Assembly (NCBI RefSeq): GCF_003076455.1
Contig: NZ_CP020918.1
Span: 4,004,001-4,068,000, forward strand
Length of the DNA: 64,000 bases
Direction of reading: 5' to 3'
Source: Flavobacterium faecale
GTDB lineage: Bacteria > Bacteroidota > Bacteroidia > Flavobacteriales > Flavobacteriaceae
In this document: piece after piece, positions 18,680-27,532 of the stretch
Position numbering within the stretch: the first letter of the stretch is position 1
How the letters are laid out: each line of letters opens with the position of its first letter
Translations under genes and position numbers: made by a program
Notes under the pieces: generated by a model
What the model was told of the DNA's origin: nothing
What the model saw: only the letters and a program-made list of their open reading frames with translations
Database searches by the model: none

Positions 18680-20509
18680 TTAGTATTTAATTGTTAAAGA
18701 TAAATTATAATTAATTCCAGGCATTGGCCTAATTTCTACTGTTTGATAGCTCTTATTGAATATGTTCATGATCTGAAAACCAAGTTTATAATGCTCCTTC
18801 TTCCCTATTTTGTAAAAAGTACTTAGGTTTGATACTTGATATTCTTTCAATCTTGTCAAATTGTCTGTCGTGGTAAAAACAGCTCCGTTAAATAAAAGTT
18901 GGTAATTAAACGACCAATTCTTAATGCTATAATCCAATGCGCCCGTGACTTTATGGTACGGCACATAGGTTAATTGTTTGTCTCGCGCTTGATCAACCGC
19001 CGATGTATAGGCATAAGCAAGGTCAAAATCAAATTGTTGTTTGTTGATTTTTTTTCGAAAATGCCCTGTAATTTCAGCCCCTTTATTCTTAACGTGATCG
19101 GTATTAATTGGTTTCCAAATACCATTTTCATTGGGTAACCAGCGAATCATATCTCTCGTATCGATATAAAACACAGTTGCCGATACGTTAAAATTACCAA
19201 ATTGTACTTCTTGCCCTAATTCTATCTGTCTCGAAAGCTCTGGTTTTAAGTCCAAGTTGCCACTACCCTGCCAATACAAATCATTAAAAGTGGGTACTCT
19301 AAAATTCTTTGAGGTGTTTACTCTTATTTTATAATTCTTTAAAGGGGTATAATAAATTCCTGCTGCATACAAAAAAGGAGTACTGTAATTTGATGTAACT
19401 TCTTGTCGTGCTGTAGCTTCTATTTTCACTTTCGAATCAATGGCATATTTCAGCAACATACCTGCTGAGGCGACTTCTCGTTTGGCATTGTTGATCGAAC
19501 TCCCGTAGCCACGAATTGAGGTATACGATAAGATAGGATTTACCGAAAATACAGCTGAAGGAACATATTCGAAATCGTATTTAATCAATTTTGTTTTAGC
19601 GCCACCATTGGTATGATTGTCATTATTTTTGTTTTCGAAATACTTATAATCTTCCGTAATATAGGCCGCTTTCAAGCTCGAAGTATAAAAGTTTTTCTTA
19701 TTAATCCATTCTAGCAAATTCCTAGAATTTAAATCTTTATACTTACTGTTCGAATCAAAAGCTAATGTACCCGAGAAATTTCGGTCTCCATCAAACAACT
19801 GACCGTAAAAATTTATGGTATTTGTCGCATTCCATCTGTAGCCTGCATTGGCACTGAAAGTCATATTTTCATATTCACCATTTTGATTCCGTTGATTTTG
19901 GTTCAGGTATTGGTAGTTGTTTGACGAACTATTTCTTGAAACATTAGCCTGCACAGTCCAGTTACGATCACCCGCTTGCAACCCATAGAAGTACCCTTGC
20001 GTATTAAAGCTACCAATGTTAATGCGTGCGGTATTTGTAAACTGTTTTTTAAATTGCAACTCATTGTTCAAATGGACACTACCGCCAATGGCCGCCGAAC
20101 CATAAATTCCACTACCACCACCACTTCTCACGGCTATGGAGGAATACCCCACAGGAGTAATGGTATTGAAATCCGTCTGCCCCAATAGTTGCGAATTGAT
20201 CGAAATTCCGTTCCAAATCACCGCTGTTTGTGAAGCCGTAGTCCCTCGGAAAGAAACAGAAGATACCATTCCGTTTCCGTTTTCTTTAAAATACAGCAAA
20301 CTATTATAACGTAAAACGTTGGTAAGCGAATTGTAGTTTTTTTCGAAAACAGAATCAGACAAGGCTTTTACTTGTAAGCTATTGGAATATTTGGTCAATG
20401 CGGGATCCGTCACCAGAACTTCTTGCAAAGCAATTGGAGATTTTGATTGAGCGCTAGCACTATGCAAGGTCCAAAAAGAAATAATACAGAGAATTATCTT
20501 TACTTTCAT
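18680..20509 (-). CDS. btuB: TonB-dependent cobalamin receptor
   Basis: The 609-residue outer-membrane receptor has a signal peptide (SASAQ), a plug domain (~residues 30-150: RYNSLLYFKENGNG, IRSGGGSGIYGSAAIGGSVHL-type end) and a 22-strand barrel ending in the aromatic residue Y (YNLSLTIKY). The length equals that of BtuB. The decisive evidence for substrate is the cobalamin riboswitch directly upstream (20555-20822) and the BtuG-like lipoprotein downstream. It imports vitamin B12 with TonB energy and passes it to the BtuF-type protein encoded at 21806. Confidence 0.88.
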   Translation of the reverse strand: MKVKIILCIISFWTLHSASAQSKSPIALQEVLVTDPALTKYSNSLQVKALSDSVFEKNYNSLTNVLRYNSLLYFKENGNGMVSSVSFRGTTASQTAVIWNGISINSQLLGQTDFNTITPVGYSSIAVRSGGGSGIYGSAAIGGSVHLNNELQFKKQFTNTARINIGSFNTQGYFYGLQAGDRNWTVQANVSRNSSSNNYQYLNQNQRNQNGEYENMTFSANAGYRWNATNTINFYGQLFDGDRNFSGTLAFDSNSKYKDLNSRNLLEWINKKNFYTSSLKAAYITEDYKYFENKNNDNHTNGGAKTKLIKYDFEYVPSAVFSVNPILSYTSIRGYGSSINNAKREVASAGMLLKYAIDSKVKIEATARQEVTSNYSTPFLYAAGIYYTPLKNYKIRVNTSKNFRVPTFNDLYWQGSGNLDLKPELSRQIELGQEVQFGNFNVSATVFYIDTRDMIRWLPNENGIWKPINTDHVKNKGAEITGHFRKKINKQQFDFDLAYAYTSAVDQARDKQLTYVPYHKVTGALDYSIKNWSFNYQLLFNGAVFTTTDNLTRLKEYQVSNLSTFYKIGKKEHYKLGFQIMNIFNKSYQTVEIRPMPGINYNLSLTIKY

Positions 20510-20554
20510 ACTATTGCAACCCCTTATTCCCGAGCGGTTGATGTTTGTTAAGTA

Positions 20555-20822
20555 AAAAGGCAGGTCTCCTGGCTTGCGTCTTGTTGCTTACCTTCCCATT
20601 TTTTAAAAGTGTTTGCAAACGAAAGAAATTCTCTCCCTTTACAACTTTTTTCAAAACAGTGGTTTTGTAGATAGCAACAAGCTTGATAGCTCACAGTTGC
20701 GGGAACAGCTTAGGATTAATTTGATTAACAAAGTTTTGATTGTATACAACCATCACTACTTTTTGCACAACTACCTAATTCCCATTTAATGCTATTTTCT
20801 TTTATTCGAAAAATAGCAACCT
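20555..20822 (-). ncRNA. Cobalamin riboswitch upstream of btuB
   Basis: Read on the minus strand, the leader contains the B12 box AAGCCAGGAGACCTGCC (20559-20575), preceded by GGGAAGGTAAGC, by TTCCCGCAACTGTGAGC and by TAAATGGGAATTAGG, the conserved order of the class I cobalamin riboswitch. A flavobacterial -7 box TATCTTTG lies just upstream at 20834-20841. It controls btuB and the BtuG-like gene, normally switching them off when cobalamin is plentiful. Confidence 0.93.
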
Positions 20823-20892
20823 CAATACAGCGGCAAAGATAACGTAAATTAAAAGAGAAATAAAAATGAGTTTTAAAATATAAACCGACCCA

Positions 20893-21183
20893 TTACTTTG
20901 ATGGCATCTTTAAAAGGTAAAGATGATTAGTTTGTGATTTCTTAGGACTAATTACGATGGCAGGAAACCAACCGAAGACAGAATCTGTTAAATCTCCAGT
21001 TTTCACAGGAGTACTTGTATGTACAGTTCCCCATACATAAGGCTTCTCGATTTTAGTGGTATCCGCTACCATTAATTCGTTCAACTGAATTGCAGTTGCA
21101 ACTATTCCTTTTTTTTGTTGGGAATAAGCAGCAGCAGCTGTACATAGGCAACAACCAACTGCAAAAATAATTTTATTTCTCAT
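20893..21183 (-). CDS. B12-regulated small exported protein, unknown
   Basis: The protein has 96 residues with a signal peptide containing three cysteines (AVGCCLCTAAAAYSQQ) and a ~75-residue mature part with no motif I recognise (IQLNELMVADTTKIEKPYVWGTVHTSTPVKTG). It is the only gene between two cobalamin riboswitches: its own leader is 21297-21497, and the btuB riboswitch begins after its stop. It is therefore almost certainly part of the B12 response. It could be a short remnant of a larger gene, but the intact start, leader and stop argue for a real small protein. Confidence 0.65.
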   Translation of the reverse strand: MRNKIIFAVGCCLCTAAAAYSQQKKGIVATAIQLNELMVADTTKIEKPYVWGTVHTSTPVKTGDLTDSVFGWFPAIVISPKKSQTNHLYLLKMPSK

Positions 21184-21296
21184 TGTGATAAATATTTAAA
21201 TTGTGACCAAAATCACAATGTTGAATACTTGGGAGAAAAGCATAGAATGACCCATACCCAAACCTTTTTTCCCGAAAGTCTGATATTGATATGTAA

Positions 21297-21497
21297 AAGG
21301 CAGGTCTCCTGGCTTGCGTCTTGTTACTTATTGCGTTGCTCTTTCTATATTCTAATAAAAAAAGCACTACTACAAATAGTAACAATCTTGACTGCTTACA
21401 GTTGCGGGTACAGCTCAAGTTTTTACTCCAATGCTTAATTGGATCTTGATTCCCTTTTAATGTTTGTTGTAATTTCTAAACAAACAACCTAAATACG
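21297..21497 (-). ncRNA. Second cobalamin riboswitch
   Basis: On the minus strand the same landmarks occur: AAAGGGAATCAAG, GTACCCGCAACTGTAAGC, then GACGCAAGCCAGGAGACC and TGCC. The core and B12 box are nearly identical to those of the copy upstream of btuB. A -7 box TATATTTG lies at 21502-21509. It is followed by ~110 nt of untranslated leader before the 96-residue gene at 21183. Confidence 0.92.
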
Positions 21498-21509
21498 GCA
21501 GCAAATATA

Positions 21510-21805
21510 AATATTTTATATGCACGCACACTATTTAACTTAGTTTTTTATGAAAGACACAAACTATTCGCTAATTTTTGCGAAAGTCAAAGTTTATCAT
21601 CTTTTTTTTTCGAAAGTTTAAATGCAAGCCATATAAAGCCCAGTGTAAACTGTAATATTATAACTGCCGCAACGGCATTTATAAAAAATTTGAACGCTCT
21701 CTGAAGTAGTCTTTTTGAAGTAAAGAAACATTTAATACTATATCAAAAGGCACACAAGAACAATTAAATAAAAACAAAACAATACTTTTGTAAAAAATAT
21801 CTACT
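21510..21805. other. Divergent intergenic region upstream of the ABC transporter genes
   Basis: The region separates the minus-strand riboswitch from the plus-strand transporter genes. A TACTTTTG -7-like box lies ~16 bp before the start at 21806 without a clear -33 partner. GCCGCAACGGCA (~21666) is a small hairpin, but a plus-strand B12 box is absent, so I do not call a third riboswitch. Confidence 0.4.
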
Positions 21806-22945
21806 ATGGTTTTAGCCAATAAAATGCTACTTTGCTCTTTTATCCTCCTCCTTTTTGTTCAATGCAAAAAAGAACCGAGTCAAGTAGCTACCTCCAACCC
21901 GACCCTTAATACAGTGCAGTATGCTAGCAGTTTGTCCATCTATAAAAATGAAGGCTATTCGATCATAAAAGTAAGCACACCTTGGCCAAATGCGACGCAA
22001 GCCTTAACTTATATACTGAAGGAAAAGCAAGGTACTATTCCCGACAGTTTACAAAAATACCCCTTGATAAATGTTCCACTGAATAAAATTGTAGTAACAT
22101 CTACAACCATTATTCCCTATCTCGAAATACTGGGAGTAGAAGATAAACTGGTTGGTTTCCCTCATACAGATTACATTTCGTCACCAAAAACAAGATTACT
22201 AATTGATCAAAATAAAATACAAGATGTTGGACAAAATGAGTTATTAAACACGGAACAAATTATCGATTTGTCACCCGATTTGATTGTCACCTTTAGTATG
22301 GATGATCACAATCCAACCATCAAAAATTTAGAAAAAAGTGGTTTAAAAACCTTAATACAAGCCGATTGGATGGAACAATCGCCTCTTGGAAAAGCCGAAT
22401 GGATCAAGCTCTACGGAGCACTTTTTGGTAAAGAAAAAGAAGCTAAGAAACAATTTGACAAAATAGTATCGGATTATAAAAATGCGATGGCACTTACTCA
22501 AAACACCCGTGCAACTGCCACAATACTCTATGGTTCAATGTATGAAGATCAATGGTTTGTACCCAAAGGAAACAGTTGGTCTGCCCAGTTCATGAAAGAT
22601 GCTAAAGCCAATTATTTGTGGGCAGAAACAGAAGGTAGCGGTAGTCTTGCCTTGTCATTTGAGGTGGTGCTAGACAAAGCACAGACAGCTCAATTTTGGA
22701 TCACGAGCAGTTCATTCAAGAATTTGAAGGACATGAGCACTGCTAATCCACATTATGCTCAATTTGACGCTTTCAAACACAAAAACGTCTATACTTTTGA
22801 GGCGAAACTCGGTGCTACAGGTGGTGCTATTTATTATGAATTAGCACCAAGTCGTCCTGATTTAGTTTTAAAAGATTATATCAAAATAGTGCATCCCGAC
22901 TTACTTAAAGACTATACTTTTACCTTTGCACAAAAACTTCAATAA
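21806..22945 (+). CDS. btuF: ABC transporter substrate-binding lipoprotein (BtuF type)
   Basis: The 379-residue protein has a lipobox (LLLFVQC) and the two-lobed helical-backbone fold of cobalamin/siderophore-binding proteins: NKIVVTSTTIIPYLEILGVEDKLVGFPHTDYI, then IDLSPDLIVTF. The FecCD-type permease gene follows after 2 bp. The family is shared by iron-siderophore and B12 carriers. The divergent riboswitch-controlled btuB genes favour cobalamin, but this operon itself shows no riboswitch, so the substrate is an inference. Confidence 0.75.
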   Translation: MVLANKMLLCSFILLLFVQCKKEPSQVATSNPTLNTVQYASSLSIYKNEGYSIIKVSTPWPNATQALTYILKEKQGTIPDSLQKYPLINVPLNKIVVTSTTIIPYLEILGVEDKLVGFPHTDYISSPKTRLLIDQNKIQDVGQNELLNTEQIIDLSPDLIVTFSMDDHNPTIKNLEKSGLKTLIQADWMEQSPLGKAEWIKLYGALFGKEKEAKKQFDKIVSDYKNAMALTQNTRATATILYGSMYEDQWFVPKGNSWSAQFMKDAKANYLWAETEGSGSLALSFEVVLDKAQTAQFWITSSSFKNLKDMSTANPHYAQFDAFKHKNVYTFEAKLGATGGAIYYELAPSRPDLVLKDYIKIVHPDLLKDYTFTFAQKLQ

Positions 22946-22947
22946 CA

Positions 22948-23970
22948 TTGGAAAGTAAACAACATACCACCTTATTATTTGCTACAATAGGTATTGCACT
23001 CTTAAGCTTATTTTTCATGAACCTCAGCTTAGGATCAGTGCAGATTCCGCTTCGTGATATTTTTCAAAGTTTGACCGGCGGGCAAGCAAGCAAATCAACT
23101 TGGGAGTACATTATCATTAATTACCGCTTACCCAAAGCCATAACGGCAATATTGGTCGGCATGGGACTTTCAATAAGTGGCTTACTGATGCAAACACTTT
23201 TCCGAAATCCACTGGCAGGCCCGTATGTATTAGGGCTAAGCTCAGGAGCGAGTTTGGGTGTTGCATTTGTAATTTTGGGAGCTGGATTATTACCTCCTTT
23301 TTTGTCTAGCATTCTGTTGTCCTCTTACGGAATGGTTTTGGCTTCAACTGCAGGAAGCACCTTGGTCTTGGTCGCTGTTTTGGTAGTAGCGCAACGCCTG
23401 CGCGATACGATGGCCATTTTGATTGTGGGCTTGATGTTTGCTAGCTTTACCTCAGCAATAGTAAGCACTCTTACCTACTTTAGCACTGCAGAACAATTAC
23501 AAAAATTCACTTTCTGGTCCATGGGAAGCCTTGGCAACTTATCTTGGAATGCTATAATTATCTTAACTATTTCGGTACTGATTGGTTTGCTTCTTAGTTT
23601 GTACAGTATCAAACCCCTCAATGCTTTATTATTAGGAGAAAACTATGCCAAAAGCATGGGGCTGAATTTTGATAAAACGCGTTTTGTAATTATTCTGTCT
23701 ACAAGCATTTTAGCCGGAAGTATTACTGCCTATGCTGGACCAATAGCCTTTGTTGGACTTGCTGTTCCGCACATTGCCAAACTTCTTTTTCAGACTAGCG
23801 ATCATACTGTATTATTTTGGAGTACGTTACTTTTAGGAGCTAGCATCATGCTGTTGTGCGATAGTTTATCGCAGCTTCCTGGTTTTGAAATTACGTTACC
23901 TATCAATGCTGTAACGTCGTTGTTTGGAGCACCAGTGGTTATTTGGTTATTGGTACGAAAGAGTAACTAG
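22948..23970 (+). CDS. btuC: FecCD/BtuC-type ABC permease
   Basis: The 340-residue integral membrane protein has ~10 helices and the family signatures YRLPKAITAILVGMGLSISGLLMQTLFRNPLAGPYVLGLSSGASLG and GPIAFVGLAVPHIAKLLF, in the region contacting the ATPase. The start is probably the TTG at 22948, which gives the usual N-terminus and lies 2 bp after the substrate-binding gene, implying coupling. The cognate ATPase gene, normally adjacent, is displaced 1.5 kb downstream by the repeat/GxxExxY block. Confidence 0.85.
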   Translation: MESKQHTTLLFATIGIALLSLFFMNLSLGSVQIPLRDIFQSLTGGQASKSTWEYIIINYRLPKAITAILVGMGLSISGLLMQTLFRNPLAGPYVLGLSSGASLGVAFVILGAGLLPPFLSSILLSSYGMVLASTAGSTLVLVAVLVVAQRLRDTMAILIVGLMFASFTSAIVSTLTYFSTAEQLQKFTFWSMGSLGNLSWNAIIILTISVLIGLLLSLYSIKPLNALLLGENYAKSMGLNFDKTRFVIILSTSILAGSITAYAGPIAFVGLAVPHIAKLLFQTSDHTVLFWSTLLLGASIMLLCDSLSQLPGFEITLPINAVTSLFGAPVVIWLLVRKSN

Positions 23971-23989
23971 ATATTTATTTAAAAGGTTT

Positions 23990-24365
23990 TTAAACACATA
24001 GATTCATAGATTTTTTTTAAATGTAATAGTAACTATAGAGTTCATAATGTAAAAACTAAAGTTTTTCATAGAGGTGGTAAATAGAAAAGTTCTTAGGTAC
24101 TTTATGTTTTGCTGAAACTGTCAAAATATTCTTTTTTTAAACACATAGATTCATAGATTTATTTTTATGATTTTAGTAGAGACGAAAGAGTTCATAGTAC
24201 AAAAACTAAAGTTTTTCATAGAAATGGTAAATAGAAAAGTTCTTAGATAATTTTGAAACTGTCTCTTTTTTTAAACACATAGATTCATAGATTTTTTTTT
24301 TAAAATATAGTAGTGACGAAAGAGTTCATAAGATAAAAACTAAAGTTTTTCATAGAGGTAGAATT
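23990..24365 (+). repeat. Left repeat array flanking GxxExxY gene (3 copies)
   Basis: Three tandem units start at about 23991, 24138 and 24272 (spacings 147 and 134 bp). Each has TAAACACATAGATTCATAG, a T-run, GAGTTCATA, then AAAAACTAAAGTTTTTCATAGA with a small perfect hairpin. The core word is the inverse of the one in the right-hand array. Confidence 0.9.
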
Positions 24366-24381
24366 AAGACACAATAATGGT

Positions 24382-24795
24382 ATGATAACACAGAAATATT
24401 TAGATGAACTGACCTACGAAGTAATTGGAGCGTCGATTGAGGTACATAGAATAATTGGACGTGGTTTGCTTGAAACGGTGTATCATCAATGTTTAAAGGA
24501 AGAATTGTCAATCCGAAATATTAATTTTAAATCTGAAATTAAAATTCCGTTAATTTATAAAGGAAAAGAATTGGTAACTGACTTTAGGTGTGATTTCTTC
24601 ATCGAAAATTGTTTGGTTGTAGAATTAAAATCAGTTACTCAAATGATTCCGATCTATGAAGCTCAATTGCAAACCTATATGAATCTCTTAAAAGCACCAA
24701 AAGGAATTCTACTAAATTTTAATTGCTTTAATCTCTTCAAAGAAGGACAAAAAACATTTGTAAATGAACATTTTAAAAAGCTACCTTTAAAATAA
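24382..24795 (+). CDS. GxxExxY-family protein (PD-(D/E)XK-like)
   Basis: The 137-residue protein is typical of the GxxExxY family: YEVIGASIEVHRIIGRGLLETVYHQCL contains the namesake GLLETVY, and LVTDFRCDFFIENCLVVELKSV resembles the D-(E)xK core of PD-(D/E)XK nuclease folds. QLQTYMNLLKAPKGILLNFN follows. The cellular role of the family is unestablished. It is flanked by inversely oriented repeat arrays and interrupts a transporter operon, which suggests the gene and repeats travel together. Nuclease activity is inferred from fold only. Confidence 0.85.
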   Translation: MITQKYLDELTYEVIGASIEVHRIIGRGLLETVYHQCLKEELSIRNINFKSEIKIPLIYKGKELVTDFRCDFFIENCLVVELKSVTQMIPIYEAQLQTYMNLLKAPKGILLNFNCFNLFKEGQKTFVNEHFKKLPLK

Positions 24796-24861
24796 TAAGT
24801 TGATTTTGAAAACTTTAAGCCAATAAAAAGCTATATCCACTATGAAAGTAAATCGCCTAAA

Positions 24862-25452
24862 ATAAACACAAACAATTCTATGATTCTATGTGTTTAAAAA
24901 ATATGCTTTTTAAAATTTAACATAACGCTATGTAACCTATGTAAGTGAAACGCCTAAAAATAAACACAAACAATTCTATGATTCTATGTGTTTAAAAAAA
25001 CTGACTCAAATAAGCAAACACAACACTATGTAACCTATGAGAGTGAAACGCCTAAATTTAAACACAAACAATTCTATGATTCTATGTGTTTAAAAAAAAT
25101 GCTTTCTGAGATTAAACAAAACGCTATGTCACTTATGAGAGTGAAACGCCTAAATTTAAACACAAACAATTCTATGATTCTATGTGTTAAAAAAATTAAA
25201 AGTGATCAATTGAAAAATCAATTACAGAATAGCAAACACAACACTATGTAACCTATAAAAGTGAAACGCCTAAAATAAACACAAACAATTCTATGATTCT
25301 ATGTGTTTAAAAAATTCTAAGATTAAACAAAACGCTATGTAACCTATGCAAGTGAAACGCCTAAAAATAAACACAAACAATTCTATGAATCTATGTGTTT
25401 AAAAATAACGCCTAAAAATAAACACAACCAATTCCATAAATCTATGTGTTAA
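24862..25452 (+). repeat. Right repeat array flanking GxxExxY gene (7 copies)
   Basis: Seven units contain TAAACACAAACAATTCTATG followed by ATTCTATGTGTTTA, starting near 24863, 24961, 25059, 25157, 25275, 25368 and 25419. The TAAACACA/TGTGTTTA ends can pair. Most units also carry CGCTATGTAACCTATG and GTGAAACGCCTAAA. The open frame at 24988-25251 is made of these repeats and is not a gene. Confidence 0.9.
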
Positions 25453-25465
25453 AAAAAAGATAATA

Positions 25466-26251
25466 ATGACAAATAAAACCATCCTCAAAGCAGCCAACCT
25501 CGGCATTGGATACATCCACAAAAAGGAAACCAAAACCATTGCCACAAACATCAACCTAGACTTAAAGCAAGGTTCACTAATCGCTTTAGTGGGTGGTAAC
25601 GGAATCGGTAAATCGACCTTATTACGAACATTAACCGGAATTCAAAAACCGATTGATGGTAAAGTACTGCTAAACGATCAAGCAATTAGTAGCTACAGTC
25701 CGCTGGAACTAGCGCAAAACCTCAGCGTTGTTTTAACCGAAAAACTTCCGCCTAGCAACTTATCCGTTTATGAATTAGTAGCACTCGGTAGACAGCCTTA
25801 CACCAACTGGATCGGAAAACTTACGGCAACCGATGTTCAAAAAGTACAACACGCCATGGAACTGACTCAAATAGACCATTTGGCAACAAAAAAACATTTT
25901 GAAATAAGTGATGGACAATTACAAAAAGTTTTGGTAGCCCGTGCTCTAGCGCAAGACACACCGCTGATTGTACTAGACGAACCAACCACACATCTAGATT
26001 TGCTTCACAAAGTCGCTTTGTTCAAACTTTTGAAAAATCTTAGCAAAGAAACACAAAAGTGTATACTATTTTCTACACACGATATTGATATGGCCATCCA
26101 ATTAAGTGACGAAATGATTATTATGACCCCAGACAATTGCGTGCAAGATCAACCTTGCAATTTTATTGCAAACGGAACCTTTGATACTATTTTCAAAGAC
26201 GATCATATTGCTTTCGATTCAGAAAAAGGGAAATTTATAATTCGAAATTGA
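25466..26251 (+). CDS. btuD: ABC transporter ATP-binding protein (BtuD/FecE type)
   Basis: The 261-residue ATPase has Walker A (GGNGIGKSTLL), signature (SDGQLQKVLVARAL; Q-variant), Walker B (LIVLDEPTTHLDL) and H-loop (FSTHDIDMA). It is the missing third component for the substrate-binding and permease genes that end at 23970. The intervening repeat block ends 14 bp before its start, so expression now depends on read-through or a promoter in the block. Confidence 0.87.
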   Translation: MTNKTILKAANLGIGYIHKKETKTIATNINLDLKQGSLIALVGGNGIGKSTLLRTLTGIQKPIDGKVLLNDQAISSYSPLELAQNLSVVLTEKLPPSNLSVYELVALGRQPYTNWIGKLTATDVQKVQHAMELTQIDHLATKKHFEISDGQLQKVLVARALAQDTPLIVLDEPTTHLDLLHKVALFKLLKNLSKETQKCILFSTHDIDMAIQLSDEMIIMTPDNCVQDQPCNFIANGTFDTIFKDDHIAFDSEKGKFIIRN

Positions 26252-26367
26252 TAATACCTTTCAAAATCACTTCCACTATAATCTTCATGTAATTCTTATT
26301 AAGTTTCTATTTCATTTTGGATATGTATAATGTTTCACTAATTTTACGCCCCAATCTTAAACTTAAT

Positions 26368-27228
26368 ATGAAAAGAAACTTTACCTTATTTACCAAAACA
26401 GTTGTCCTTTTTGGTGTGCTACTAATACAATCTTGTACAGATGATGTCGTAGTACCAAACAACATTACCTACCTATTAAAAGGAAAAATTACAGAAACCA
26501 AAATGCGCATTTATGCAGGACCGGAAGTGGCTGTAGGAGATGGTCTAGCGCGTACTTGGGTTACCCTTGACTCCAAAGGATATCCAATGGAAATTGCAAT
26601 CGAAATTAGTGAAGATGCGATAAAAAACCCTGGTGAAGATTCTGAAATGGACATGGCCGACGGAGCTATGGAAATGGAACACGGTCAAATGATTATGTTG
26701 CCCTTACATTCACAAGCACAAAAATCGACTCCTTTTAACCACGTAGGTATCAACTGGAACCCGCACGGACATCCGCCTGCACAAGTGTTTGACAGTCCTC
26801 ATTTTGACTTCCACTTTTACACCATTCCACTAGAGGAGCAATTGGCCATCCCTGGTTGGTCTACCGCTACAGATGCACTTTTTAACACCTATCCAGACGC
26901 TGCTTTTTTACCTGCCAACTACTTCACGCCTCCAGGTGCCGATACCGCCGAAGCGCAAATGGGAAAACATTGGATCCCAACTAATATTGGCGATTACCTT
27001 CCTTTTTCAAAAATACTAGTTTACGGTAGCTATAACGGAAAAGTGAACTTTATTGAGCCAATGGTAACACAAGCGTATCTACTTCAAAAAATCAATACGA
27101 GCGAAAGCTATTCACAACCTTTAAAAGTACAGACAAAAGGAAACTACCCTACAAAATATAACATCTACCACGATACAAAAACTGGAAAAACCCAAATTAC
27201 TTTGAGTGATTTTGTTACAAGAAACTAG
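26368..27228 (+). CDS. DUF5602/TTHB210-like lipoprotein
   Basis: I choose the ATG at 26368 (MKRNFTLFTKTVVLFGVLLIQSC) over 26317 because it gives a clean lipoprotein signal. The 286-residue protein has a Met/His/Asp/Glu-rich segment (MDMADGAMEMEHGQMIMLPLH) and NWNPHGHPPAQVFDSPHFDFHFY, which I associate with the TTHB210-like/DUF5602 family. The histidine and methionine clusters suggest metal binding, but this is inference. It follows the ABC ATPase gene, with 116 bp between, and is closed by a terminator. Confidence 0.65.
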   Translation: MKRNFTLFTKTVVLFGVLLIQSCTDDVVVPNNITYLLKGKITETKMRIYAGPEVAVGDGLARTWVTLDSKGYPMEIAIEISEDAIKNPGEDSEMDMADGAMEMEHGQMIMLPLHSQAQKSTPFNHVGINWNPHGHPPAQVFDSPHFDFHFYTIPLEEQLAIPGWSTATDALFNTYPDAAFLPANYFTPPGADTAEAQMGKHWIPTNIGDYLPFSKILVYGSYNGKVNFIEPMVTQAYLLQKINTSESYSQPLKVQTKGNYPTKYNIYHDTKTGKTQITLSDFVTRN

Positions 27229-27242
27229 TTAGTATTCGAAAT

Positions 27243-27286
27243 AAAAAAAAGAGGAAGTCACCACTTGTGCTCCCTCTTTTTTTTTG
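27243..27286 (+). terminator. Intrinsic terminator
   Basis: The imperfect stem AAAAGAGGAAGTCAC / GTGCTCCCTCTTTT with flanking A- and T-runs follows the DUF5602 gene. Confidence 0.75.
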
Positions 27287-27413
27287 AATACGATTTTCTA
27301 CTCAATATAATTCACTCTCAAAAACTAGGAAGTTTTCATTGCCTCTTCATCTAGCAGCTCGCTAAAGTATTTTAGACCAAAACAGTAGCTTTCGAATAAA
27401 ACTTCTATTTTTA

Positions 27414-27517
27414 GGAGCATTTTCCAGCTATCCGCTATATTCCCAATTAACAAAAACTACGGCAAAAAAGCCTTGTTTTTCTAAATCGAGAGATGCCGCT
27501 TCTATCTGGGCTAGGCA
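27414..27517 (-). ncRNA. Flavo-1-like conserved RNA element, copy 1
   Basis: On the minus strand: CCTAGCCCAGATAGAAGCGG, CATCTC, a variable AT-rich middle with a GGCTTTTTTGCC hairpin, then AGCGGATAGCTGGAAAATGC and TCC. The paired blocks TAGCCC..GAT..GAAGCGGCAT and GCGGATAGC.GGAAA..GCTCC recur in Bacteroidota intergenic regions and in this window at 41233-41378. I believe this is the Rfam Flavo-1 family but cannot verify it. It lies just downstream of the trmL-type gene, on the same strand. Confidence 0.6.
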
Positions 27518-27532
27518 CTAGCATACAATGAA

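Noticed and set aside
21640..21680. Possible third cobalamin riboswitch upstream of the ABC transporter
   Set aside because: GCCGCAACGGCA recalls the core but the B12 box and other conserved blocks are missing on the plus strand.
24988..25251. Open frame of 87 codons
   Set aside because: It is built entirely from the right repeat array, with repeated peptide words; no independent coding signal.
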